In this document: positions 45,622-53,641 of the stretch, one piece after another
Position numbering within the stretch: the first letter of the stretch is position 1
Layout: the number at the start of each line of letters is the position of its first letter
NCBI RefSeq assembly: GCF_001913155.1
Contig: NZ_CP018760.1
Span: forward strand, 2,542,001 to 2,606,000
Length of the DNA: 64,000 bases
Reading direction: 5' to 3'
DNA from: Maribacter hydrothermalis
Lineage (GTDB): Bacteria > Bacteroidota > Bacteroidia > Flavobacteriales > Flavobacteriaceae
Program-made: the position numbers and the translations under genes
The notes under the pieces: generated by a model
Database searches by the model: none
The model's input: only the letters and a program-made list of their open reading frames with translations
What the model was told of the DNA's origin: nothing

Positions 45622-46851
45622 ATGATTCGTTGGTTTATTTTTATCATAGCTTATGTTGCCCTAAGTTTTTATGTTCTTCAGGCATTAAGAACTATTACCA
45701 AACAGCCTTGGTGGTCGTGGGTCTATATTGCAGTATCATTATTTGTTATGATAAATTTTATTTATCAATTTACTGTTGGTGAGGAGACTGGTCGTGTTTT
45801 AAGTATACCTAAAAGTTACGCATTTGGGTTTTTATTGACCATGCTCACCTTCAATATTATTACGATTCTTTTTCTTTTTTCCGAAGATTTATATAGAATA
45901 ACTTCTGGGTTGTATCAAAAACTTTTTGGTGAAGAAAAACAATTTGGCTTACCTGCTCGAAGGCGATTTCTTAGTTTAATGGCTTTAGGTATTGCAGCTA
46001 TTCCTTTTGGTGCTCTTTTATATGGAATGTATAAAGGGAAATATAACTTTAAAGTTTTGAAATATGATTTAGAGTTTGAAGATTTACCCGATAGTTTTGA
46101 TGGGTATCAAATCACCCAAATATCAGATATACATAGTGGTAGTTTCGATGATAGAAAAATGATTGAATATGGAGTGGGTTTAATTAATAAGCAAAAAAGT
46201 GATGTGCTATTGTTTACAGGTGATATGGTGAATAATATGACCTCAGAAATGGAACCTTGGGCAGATTTGTTCAGCACATTGGAAGCTAAAGATGGAAAGT
46301 TTTCAGTGCTAGGCAATCATGATTACGGCGATTATATTCCATGGGAAACAGAAGAGTTGAAACATCAAAATTTAGAAGACTTAAAAGCACTGCAAAAGCA
46401 AATGGGTTTTGACCTTTTGCTTAATGAACATAGATACCTTCAAAAAGGAGATGATAAAATTGCTTTGGTAGGAGTCGAGAATTGGGGTAAAGGCGGATTT
46501 AAAAAAGCTGGGGACCTAAAAAAAGCTGCTTCACAAATTAAAGAGGATGATTTTAAGATATTAATGAGCCATGATCCATCGCATTGGGAAATGGAAGTGA
46601 TACAAGATGCTTATCATTATCATTTAACCTTAAGTGGTCATACGCACGGTATGCAATTTGGTATTGAAATTCCTGGTTGGGTTAAGTGGAGCCCAGTGAA
46701 ATGGCGTTATCCGTATTGGGCAGGTATTTACAAAGAAATGGGTCAATTTATTAATGTAAATAGAGGTTTCGGATTTTTAGGCTACCCGGGTAGAGTGGGA
46801 ATTTGGCCAGAAATTACTGTTATTACATTAAAGAAAAAGGCATTAACATGA
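45622..46851 (+). CDS. Membrane-anchored metallophosphoesterase
   Basis: A 409-residue protein with four membrane segments in the first 135 residues and a calcineurin-like phosphoesterase domain after about residue 155. Metal-binding motifs are complete: D169-x-H171, G200-D201, G231-N-H-D234 and G339-H-T-H-G343, with SHDPSHW between. The family includes the YkuE/YaeI-like enzymes; substrate unknown, possibly a lipid phosphate (inference from family). It has a -7 element just before it. Confidence 0.88.
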   Translation: MIRWFIFIIAYVALSFYVLQALRTITKQPWWSWVYIAVSLFVMINFIYQFTVGEETGRVLSIPKSYAFGFLLTMLTFNIITILFLFSEDLYRITSGLYQKLFGEEKQFGLPARRRFLSLMALGIAAIPFGALLYGMYKGKYNFKVLKYDLEFEDLPDSFDGYQITQISDIHSGSFDDRKMIEYGVGLINKQKSDVLLFTGDMVNNMTSEMEPWADLFSTLEAKDGKFSVLGNHDYGDYIPWETEELKHQNLEDLKALQKQMGFDLLLNEHRYLQKGDDKIALVGVENWGKGGFKKAGDLKKAASQIKEDDFKILMSHDPSHWEMEVIQDAYHYHLTLSGHTHGMQFGIEIPGWVKWSPVKWRYPYWAGIYKEMGQFINVNRGFGFLGYPGRVGIWPEITVITLKKKALT

Positions 46852-46912
46852 TTTTAACCTAATTACACAATCACAAATACGTTGCCAAGGGTAGTATTTT
46901 AACAATTTTTAT

Positions 46913-46920
46913 TACATTTG
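46913..46920 (+). promoter_or_regulatory. -7 promoter element for the thioredoxin-like gene
   Basis: TACATTTG matches TAnnTTTG, 23 bases before the start codon. Confidence 0.5.
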
Positions 46921-46943
46921 GGTAACATAGTAAAGCATTTTTT

Positions 46944-47240
46944 ATGTCCAAATTTGGTGAACTTATAGATTTACAAGTACCCGTTCTTCTCGATTTTTAT
47001 GCTGAGTGGAATGAGCAGTCTACCGCAATGCATCCTGTTTTAAGAGATGTTGCCGCCGCGTTAGGTGATAAAGGGAAAGTAATAAAAATTGATGTGGATA
47101 AAAATAAAGAACTTTCACAAGCCTTACGTGTTAAAGGGCTGCCAACGCTAATGATTTATAAAAAAGGTGAGATGGTATGGCGCCAAAGTGGTGAGCAAGA
47201 TGCAAATACGCTTATTGGTATTCTAAAAGAATACATTTAA
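46944..47240 (+). CDS. Thioredoxin-fold protein lacking the active-site cysteines
   Basis: A 98-residue cytosolic thioredoxin-like protein with the usual framework (LLDFYAEW ... VIKIDVDKN ... VKGLPTLMIYKKGE, including the cis-Pro in GLPT). Where thioredoxin has WCGPC, this protein has W22-N23-E24-Q25-S26, and there is no cysteine anywhere, so it cannot do dithiol chemistry. It may act as a binding or chaperone module. It is a single-gene unit ending at a hairpin shared with the convergent DUF2723 gene. Confidence 0.85.
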   Translation: MSKFGELIDLQVPVLLDFYAEWNEQSTAMHPVLRDVAAALGDKGKVIKIDVDKNKELSQALRVKGLPTLMIYKKGEMVWRQSGEQDANTLIGILKEYI

Positions 47241-47272
47241 ACTTCTTTAAATTTTTTTTTACTTAAATAGAA

Positions 47273-47292
47273 CTTTGGGCTTTCGCCCAAAG
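47273..47292. terminator. Convergent hairpin between the thioredoxin-like and DUF2723 genes
   Basis: Perfect eight-base stem CTTTGGGC / GCCCAAAG with a TTTC loop, one base after the DUF2723 stop codon. No clean T run follows immediately on either strand. Confidence 0.55.
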
Positions 47293-47293
47293 C

Positions 47294-50200
47294 TTATTGT
47301 TGTGTAGTAATATCAATGGTATCTTCTAAGATATCTGTTCTGGTGTTGTCCGGTAATATGGTGTCGGATACGGGCATGGTATCCATCATGTCTGGGTCGG
47401 ACTGTAGCATTTCTTCTCGCAGATCCATATTATCTTCATCTTTATAAAAATGTTGGAACTTATCGATATATTCATTGAAAATCAAAGTTTCTTTCTCCGC
47501 AGTTTCTTTAGTGTCGTTTGCAATAATTATATCTATGTTTCGTCTATAGGCTTCCATATCAGCAATTATATCATCAATGCTATTATATTGCTCATCTAAA
47601 CTTATAGAAGAATAGTAGGTTAGCCGTTCTTGATATTTTGTTTTTATTACTTCAAACAGATCACGAGCTTTTTGACTTTCTCCTACTTTGTAATATCCAT
47701 CTATAAAAGGTTCGATTAAAGTATAGTAACCAAATTTTTCTACCGGCATATTAGTTAAGGAAATTTCAATAATATCCTTAGCCTTATCCATTTTATTCTC
47801 ATTGATTAATGTTTCCATTAAACGAGCTAAATTTCCTCTGAAAGATACACTCTGAATACGAGTTTGTGTGTCGTGATATATATCACCGCCTGCATTTCCC
47901 CAATCCCATCCTGTAACTATATCGTACATTAGTTCGGAGTCAATTCTACCTAGTTCAAAAGCATTTGGCCTTTCCGTACGAATCGGTACTAATTTGTAAG
48001 CTAGACCATCTAATTGTAAATAGTCTTTCATCCATAAATATTCAGCATCATCAAAACTACCTCCAGAGAAATATAAAGGACGTTTCCAATCATTATTAGC
48101 CAAAATATCTAGCATCATCATGCTTTTTTTGGTTATGGCTCCTGGTAAATCAATATCTATAAATTCAACTATTTGGTCAGCATCTTTTTCTTTAACCAAG
48201 CCGCTGTTCAAGACATTTTGCTTATTTACAGGAACTCTAATTTTATTAGTAGGGTAGTAGACCATATTTTGAGTGTCTTCAGAATACTGACTTAAATCTG
48301 CCCCGTTTTGTTCAAATAAATACTTTAGCTTAGTTCTTGGTTTGTCGCTGTCGATCCAATTTATGAAATCTTTTATAGGCCATCTGTTTTCTGTAATACC
48401 TTGGTGGTATAGTACATCTCTTGATCCCCATCGGTATTTTTCATGTGAAATTTGAGAAGGTATTGGTGCACTTTCATATGCTGCAACTTTCATTTGATCC
48501 ACATACCAATCTGTTTCAAAAAGGCTGGTACATACAATACGAACATCTGTTCTGTAATTTTCAATTTCTTGGGCATACCAAATTGGGAACGTATCATTAT
48601 CGCCAATGGTGAAAAGTATAGCCCCAACATCTTCTTGGCACGAATCTAAATATGCCTTAGCAGATGAGTTAGCAGTAAAACGGTTAGATCGGTCATGGTC
48701 ATCCCAATTTTGTACAGCCATTACAGTTGGCACGGCTAATAAGGTAATTAAAACAACTGCTGGGGCTAATATTTTAGGAGTAATCCAATCTTTAAAACTA
48801 TCATAAAGTCCGTAAACTCCTAAACCTATCCAAAGAGCAAATATATAGAACGACCCGACTAAAGAATAATCACGTTCACGAGGCTGAAAAATGCCAGGAT
48901 TTGTGTAAAACTGAATGGCCAGCCCTGTAAATAGGAAAAATATTAATAATACCCAAAATTGCTTTTTGTCTTTTGATACTTGAAAAACTATACCTATAAT
49001 TCCTAGAATTAGTGGAAGGAAAAAATAGGTGTTTCTTCCCGGATTGTTTTTTATATCGCTAGGTAAATTTTCTTGGCTACCTAGTCGCCAGCTATCTATA
49101 AAGTTAATTCCACTTAACCAGTTTCCATTTTCATTATAACGACCTTGTACATCATTCTGCTTACCAACGAAATTCCACATAAAATATCGTAAATACATAT
49201 AGTTGAATTGAAATTCTACCATGTATTTAATATTGTCCCAGACCGTTGGTGGTTGAACTTCAATATATTCATCAAATCGTTTTAAAAAACTGATGTATTG
49301 ATCGGCTCCAATTTCACCATTTGCAAAACCTACTTTTATCTGGTCAGCGGCCTGCCTTAATTCTTGATTTGGTTGCGTGATTCTAAAATCTAAAGCGCCA
49401 AAATAGCGCATATAATTTTCTGCATTTTGGGAGCTCCACATTCTAGGTAATAGCCCTTGATGTTTAGGGTTTGGTCCTGGAACGGCACCTTTATATTTGT
49501 TTACTATGATATACTTTCCAAGGGTGTAATCTTTTTCATATTTTGGTTTTCCATCTTGGTTTTCACCAGAGGGAGCAAACATATCCGAATAATAAGAACC
49601 ATAAATAGGGCTATCTACACCTGGATATTGTTCTCTGTTATAATATGCTAAAAGAGCTCTAGCGTCTTCTGGGTTGTTCTCATTTATCACCACTTTAGCA
49701 TTTGCTCTAATTGGTAACATTAGCCATGAAGAGAATCCTAAGAACAAGAACATTAAGCACAGTACAATGGTGTTACCAATTTTATAATCGTTTTTACGAG
49801 TATAATTTAATCCAAAATAAAAAGCAGCGATGAAAACCAGTCCAATAATTATAGACCCTGAATTAAATGGTAATCCAATACTATTAATAAAAAACACCTC
49901 TCCCCATCCAAAAAGTTTTAAAACATAAGTAAGCGAAAATTTATAAACCAGCATTAATATTGCTATTACAATGATATTCGCCAACAAAAAATTCTTTACT
50001 GTTGTCTTCTTATACGTTTTAAAGTAATATAATAGGCCAATAGATGGTATGGCTAAAAAGCCCATGAATTGAATACCGAATGTAAGTCCCACAACAAAAG
50101 ATATTAGGACAATCCATTTATTTCCACGCGGGTCGTTAAGATTGTCTGTCCATTTTAAGCCTAACCATAATAACAAAGCCATTATAAAACTTGCCATTGC

Positions 50201-50644
50201 GTAAACTTCGGTTTCTGCTGCATTAAACCAAAAACTATCTGAAAATGTGAATGCTAATGATCCAACCATTGCGCTTCCAAAAACGGCAATTGCTTTACTG
50301 TTAGTAAAAGGGCCATCGTTATCAATTAGTTTTCTGGTAATATTGGTAATGGTCCAAAACATGAACAAAATAGTAAAAGCACTAGAAACCCCCGATACAA
50401 GGTTTACCATCTTAGCTACTTGACTATGATCAAATGCAAACATAGAAAAGAAAGCACCTATCATTTGAAGAAGAGGAGCTCCGGGTGGGTGCCCAACTTG
50501 AAGCTTGGCAGCAGTAGCAATGTACTCTCCCGCATCCCAAAAACTATTGGTAGGCTCTACGGTAATATAATAGGTAATAAGGGCTATGAAAAATACGGAC
50601 CATCCTAATAATGTGTCCCACTTGTGGTAGTTCTTTGAAAACAT
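47294..50644 (-). CDS. DUF2723 family large membrane protein (glycosyltransferase-like)
   Basis: An 1116-residue polytopic protein. The N-terminal DUF2723 part (about 10-180) with DAGEYIATAAKLQVGHPPGAPL and about a dozen membrane segments up to residue 640 resembles the GT-C type mannosyltransferases; the DAGE acidic motif is in the position of the catalytic Asp of that fold. The C-terminal third is soluble and includes a helical repeat-like part. DUF2723 proteins in Bacteroidota are suspected to take part in protein O-glycosylation, but the reaction of this one is not shown here. No glycan-synthesis genes are adjacent. Confidence 0.82.
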   Translation of the reverse strand: MFSKNYHKWDTLLGWSVFFIALITYYITVEPTNSFWDAGEYIATAAKLQVGHPPGAPLLQMIGAFFSMFAFDHSQVAKMVNLVSGVSSAFTILFMFWTITNITRKLIDNDGPFTNSKAIAVFGSAMVGSLAFTFSDSFWFNAAETEVYAMASFIMALLLWLGLKWTDNLNDPRGNKWIVLISFVVGLTFGIQFMGFLAIPSIGLLYYFKTYKKTTVKNFLLANIIVIAILMLVYKFSLTYVLKLFGWGEVFFINSIGLPFNSGSIIIGLVFIAAFYFGLNYTRKNDYKIGNTIVLCLMFLFLGFSSWLMLPIRANAKVVINENNPEDARALLAYYNREQYPGVDSPIYGSYYSDMFAPSGENQDGKPKYEKDYTLGKYIIVNKYKGAVPGPNPKHQGLLPRMWSSQNAENYMRYFGALDFRITQPNQELRQAADQIKVGFANGEIGADQYISFLKRFDEYIEVQPPTVWDNIKYMVEFQFNYMYLRYFMWNFVGKQNDVQGRYNENGNWLSGINFIDSWRLGSQENLPSDIKNNPGRNTYFFLPLILGIIGIVFQVSKDKKQFWVLLIFFLFTGLAIQFYTNPGIFQPRERDYSLVGSFYIFALWIGLGVYGLYDSFKDWITPKILAPAVVLITLLAVPTVMAVQNWDDHDRSNRFTANSSAKAYLDSCQEDVGAILFTIGDNDTFPIWYAQEIENYRTDVRIVCTSLFETDWYVDQMKVAAYESAPIPSQISHEKYRWGSRDVLYHQGITENRWPIKDFINWIDSDKPRTKLKYLFEQNGADLSQYSEDTQNMVYYPTNKIRVPVNKQNVLNSGLVKEKDADQIVEFIDIDLPGAITKKSMMMLDILANNDWKRPLYFSGGSFDDAEYLWMKDYLQLDGLAYKLVPIRTERPNAFELGRIDSELMYDIVTGWDWGNAGGDIYHDTQTRIQSVSFRGNLARLMETLINENKMDKAKDIIEISLTNMPVEKFGYYTLIEPFIDGYYKVGESQKARDLFEVIKTKYQERLTYYSSISLDEQYNSIDDIIADMEAYRRNIDIIIANDTKETAEKETLIFNEYIDKFQHFYKDEDNMDLREEMLQSDPDMMDTMPVSDTILPDNTRTDILEDTIDITTQQ

Positions 50645-50762
50645 GAAACTTGGGTTAAACCTAAGTGGCGAATTTACTAATTAATAAATAAAGGAATACA
50701 CTATTTTTATAAACCTTTAACAAGCTGAAAAAACTATTTTTTAATTTTTACATTAAAAAATG

Positions 50763-50793
50763 TTTGGTGAAACGAAACTTTGTTTTAAATTTG
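50763..50793 (+). promoter_or_regulatory. Consensus promoter of tRNA-Gln
   Basis: TTTG (50763-50766), a 19-base spacer and TAAATTTG (50786-50793): a full match to TTTG-N19-TAnnTTTG. Predicted start near 50799, about 14 bases before the mature tRNA. Confidence 0.85.
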
Positions 50794-50812
50794 CAGCCTC
50801 TTAAAAAGGTAT

Positions 50813-50883
50813 TGGCCCATGGTGTAATGGTAACACTTCGGTTTTTGGTACCGTCATTCAAGGTTCGAGTCCTTGTGGGCCAA
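50813..50883 (+). tRNA. tRNA-Gln(TTG)
   Basis: A 71-base cloverleaf: acceptor TGGCCCA / TGGGCCA, D-arm GGTGTAATGGTAACAC, anticodon stem with loop TTTTGGT (anticodon TTG), T-arm CAAGGTTCGAGTCCTTG, discriminator A. Base pair 27-43 is T-T. CCA not encoded. Confidence 0.96.
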
Positions 50884-50897
50884 CTAAGAGAATATAA

Positions 50898-50932
50898 AAT
50901 CCCGATATCCTTAAGATATTGGGATTTTTGCT
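50898..50932 (+). terminator. Terminator of tRNA-Gln
   Basis: AAATCCCGATATC / GATATTGGGATTT with a five-base loop, followed by TTG and a further T-rich stretch. Confidence 0.8.
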
Positions 50933-51031
50933 TTTTATCCCACTTGTGTCATATGAAATTGTTTGTTTTTAGATTTTATATAGCGCTTCTGCGAACTGTT
51001 AATATGAAGAAATCGTTAATAACAATGTGAG

Positions 51032-51039
51032 TATTTTTG
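51032..51039 (+). promoter_or_regulatory. -7 promoter element for the small membrane protein gene
   Basis: TATTTTTG matches TAnnTTTG, 93 bases before the start codon at 51133. Confidence 0.45.
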
Positions 51040-51132
51040 TACATTTAATCTAATAACGTTACAAATTCATCGGAAAAGAAACCATTTCAGTGTTGTAATG
51101 TTATAATTTAGCACCCTAAATAACTTAACCTT

Positions 51133-51465
51133 ATGAATCTTTCTCCAAAAGTTTTAAAAATTATATTAATCGTACTATTGATTTCATTTGGCATAGGTTT
51201 TTATATGCAAGATCTGAAACATGAAGAGAGTACGGTTCATGCATGGAAGGCAAATCGATATAATCTAGACCGTTTTAATAAGATTATGGAGTATAATAAG
51301 AAAATGAATTCTTCTAACTGGAAAATTTTTCGAGATAGTATTGACCAGCAATTAGACACCTTAATGATACTACGATTTAGGAAGGAAGTTGATAGCATTG
51401 GTAATGAGCAACTTGAAGCTCGTAATGATCAGGTTGAGGTGTTTGCCTCGTTTGGTTCTCAATAG
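51133..51465 (+). CDS. Small membrane-anchored protein of unknown function
   Basis: No family recognised. The 110 residues hold one N-terminal hydrophobic segment (about 8-26, VLKIILIVLLISFGIGFYM) that could be a signal anchor, and a charged, probably helical periplasmic or cytosolic rest with many Lys/Asn/Asp residues. It sits alone between tRNA-Gln and the rimP operon with its own -7 element. Codon use is like that of the neighbours, which suggests a real gene. Confidence 0.65.
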   Translation: MNLSPKVLKIILIVLLISFGIGFYMQDLKHEESTVHAWKANRYNLDRFNKIMEYNKKMNSSNWKIFRDSIDQQLDTLMILRFRKEVDSIGNEQLEARNDQVEVFASFGSQ

Positions 51466-51794
51466 TTTTTCTTATTGTTTATTTCTTTAGTTGCGATTTG
51501 CTGCAAAACTTTTTTGGTCTTTGTGTTTAGTTTTAGAGCTTGAAAGTAATTGCTGTTTATAATCTGCTTTTTGCTTTTAACAACATTTCGACAATTTTTA
51601 TGGGTAATTTAAGTTTTGAAAGTTGATTATTTGTTTAGGAGCGGCTTAAATACATTAAACTACAACCTTCAATTTCATTGGTTATTGTTAACTATGGTCT
51701 TTTGGTTCATGATTTTAAAGGACGTGTTTTTCATAAAATCCAAACGATTTTATTGTTTATCTTTATACGGGAATCAATTAGCTGTAATTACGGT
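51466..51794. other. Intergenic stretch without recognised feature
   Basis: About 330 bases between the small membrane protein gene and the rimP promoter. It contains a 61-codon open frame on the plus strand (51616-51801) that overlaps the rimP promoter and has no recognisable content, so I do not call it. No repeat, RNA or hairpin of note seen. Confidence 0.5.
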
Positions 51795-51825
51795 ATTGTA
51801 GGAAATTAAAATTGTTGTATATTTG
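51795..51825 (+). promoter_or_regulatory. Promoter of rimP-nusA-infB
   Basis: ATTG (51795-51798), a 19-base spacer and TATATTTG (51818-51825): a near-perfect match to TTTG-N19-TAnnTTTG. Predicted transcript start near 51832, downstream of the ATG at 51828, so that ATG cannot be the translation start of rimP. Confidence 0.8.
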
Positions 51826-51854
51826 CAATGCTGAAAGGATATAAAAGTATTCAT

Positions 51855-51879
51855 GAGGGGACAATTAGTCCCCTCTTTT
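51855..51879 (+). promoter_or_regulatory. Hairpin with T tract in the rimP leader (possible attenuator)
   Basis: Perfect stem GAGGGGAC / GTCCCCTC with loop AATTA, followed by TTTTATTA, within the about 60-base leader between promoter and rimP start. It has the shape of an intrinsic terminator placed before the operon. Confidence 0.6.
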
Positions 51880-51893
51880 ATTACTTGTTATTT

Positions 51894-52355
51894 ATGCTAA
51901 AGGAAAAAGTTAAGGAATTATTGGAACAAGGTCTTGAAGAAGATCCATCCCTGTTTTTAATAGATTTTACTATGGGTGCTGATAATAGCATACATGTGGT
52001 AATTGACGGTGACCATGGGGTTACGGTAAGTGACTGTATAAAAATAAGTAGAGCAATTGAGCATAATTTAGATAGAGAGGAGCATGACTTTTCCCTGGAA
52101 GTTGCTTCGGCAGGTGCCTCTGCTCCACTTATTATGCCGCGTCAGTATTTAAAAAACGTTGGAAGAAAACTAGAGGTTGTTACAAAAGAACAGAAAGTTG
52201 AAGGTAATTTAACTGCTGTTAATGAAAATTCTATTGTTTTGGAATGGAAGGCAAGAGAACCAAAGCCTATAGGAAAAGGCAAAGTAACGGTTCAAAAAAG
52301 AGAAGAATTAAATTTTTCAGATATTATTAAAGCAAAAGTTGTATTAAAATTTTAA
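51894..52355 (+). CDS. rimP: Ribosome maturation factor RimP
   Basis: Needed for late 30S subunit assembly. With the start at 51894 the product has 153 residues, the normal length, beginning MLKEKVKELLEQGLEEDPSL; a longer frame from 51828 adds 22 unrelated residues and begins upstream of the predicted transcript start. The motifs DGDHGVTVSDCIKISRAIE and EVASAGASAPL (the LEVSSPG-like segment) identify the family. nusA follows after 12 bases. Confidence 0.93.
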   Translation: MLKEKVKELLEQGLEEDPSLFLIDFTMGADNSIHVVIDGDHGVTVSDCIKISRAIEHNLDREEHDFSLEVASAGASAPLIMPRQYLKNVGRKLEVVTKEQKVEGNLTAVNENSIVLEWKAREPKPIGKGKVTVQKREELNFSDIIKAKVVLKF

Positions 52356-52367
52356 TTGTAATTACCA

Positions 52368-53600
52368 ATGGAAAATATTGCGTTAATTGAATCTTTCTCA
52401 GAGTTTAAGGACGATAAGTTCATAGACAGGGTAACATTGATGGCTATTTTGGAAGATGTTTTTAGAAATGCGCTAAAAAAGAAGTTTGGTTCAGATGATA
52501 ACTTTGACATCATTATTAACCCAGATAAAGGGGATTTAGAAATTTGGCGAAACCGTATTGTAGTTAATGATGGTGAGGTCGAAGAGCCAAATGAAGAAAT
52601 TTCCTTGACAGCAGCTCGTAAAATTGAGCCAGATTTTGAAGTAGGAGAAGATGTTTCCGAGGAAGTTAAGTTAATTGATTTAGGAAGAAGAGCAATTTTG
52701 GCATTACGCCAAAACCTTATTTCTAAAATTCATGAGCATGATAATACAACGATATATAAGCACTTTAAAGACTTAGAAGGCGAAATATATACAGCTGAGG
52801 TTCATCACATTCGCCACAAGGCGATTATTTTGTTGGATGATGAAGGAAATGAGATAATTTTACCAAAAGATAGACAAATACCTTCGGATTTCTTTAGAAA
52901 AGGCGATAACGTTAGAGGTGTAATTGAAAGTGTTGAATTGAAAGGAGCGAAACCTACTATTATTATGTCAAGAAGTTCGCCTAAGTTTTTAGAGCAGTTA
53001 TTCTTTCAGGAGATACCAGAAGTTTTTGATGGATTAATCACGGTAAAGAAGGTGGTTCGTATACCAGGCGAAAAGGCAAAAGTTGCTGTTGATTCTTATG
53101 ATGACCGTATAGATCCTGTTGGTGCTTGTGTTGGTATGAAGGGTTCTAGGATTCATGGTATTGTTCGTGAATTAGGAAATGAAAACATCGATGTTATAAA
53201 CTGGACCGCCAACCCACAATTATTGGTTACCAGGGCTTTGAGTCCGGCTAGAGTTTCTTCTGTAAAATTAAACGACGAGAAAATGACTGCACAGGTATAT
53301 TTGAAACCAGAAGAGGTTTCAAAGGCAATTGGTAGGGGAGGTCATAATATAAGATTAGCTGGTCAATTAACTGGTTATGAAATAGATGTATTTAGAGAAG
53401 GAGTGGAAGAGGATGTTGAATTAACCGAATTCTCTGATGAAATTGATGCTTGGATTATTGAAGAATTCAAGAAGATTGGAATGGATACAGCTCGTAGTGT
53501 CTTAGAACAAGATGTTGCGGATTTGGTAAAACGTACAGATTTAGAAGAGGAAACAATTGTGGAAGTTGTGCGTATCTTAAAAGAAGAATTAGAAGATTAG
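52368..53600 (+). CDS. nusA: Transcription termination/antitermination factor NusA
   Basis: A 410-residue NusA binding RNA polymerase and nascent RNA. N-terminal polymerase-binding domain (1-125), S1 domain (about 130-200), and two KH domains (about 230-345) with CVGMKGSRIHGIVRELGNENIDVI and IGRGGHNIRLAGQLTG are present; the acidic C-terminal repeats of enteric NusA are missing, as usual in this phylum. It is the middle gene of rimP-nusA-infB, starting 12 bases after rimP. Confidence 0.97.
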   Translation: MENIALIESFSEFKDDKFIDRVTLMAILEDVFRNALKKKFGSDDNFDIIINPDKGDLEIWRNRIVVNDGEVEEPNEEISLTAARKIEPDFEVGEDVSEEVKLIDLGRRAILALRQNLISKIHEHDNTTIYKHFKDLEGEIYTAEVHHIRHKAIILLDDEGNEIILPKDRQIPSDFFRKGDNVRGVIESVELKGAKPTIIMSRSSPKFLEQLFFQEIPEVFDGLITVKKVVRIPGEKAKVAVDSYDDRIDPVGACVGMKGSRIHGIVRELGNENIDVINWTANPQLLVTRALSPARVSSVKLNDEKMTAQVYLKPEEVSKAIGRGGHNIRLAGQLTGYEIDVFREGVEEDVELTEFSDEIDAWIIEEFKKIGMDTARSVLEQDVADLVKRTDLEEETIVEVVRILKEELED

Positions 53601-53641
53601 CTATATATTAGCACTTAAATAAAGAACGGGAATCAGTATTT

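Noticed and set aside
51616..51801. 61-codon plus-strand open frame upstream of rimP
   Set aside because: It overlaps the rimP promoter, has no recognisable content and no plausible initiation region.
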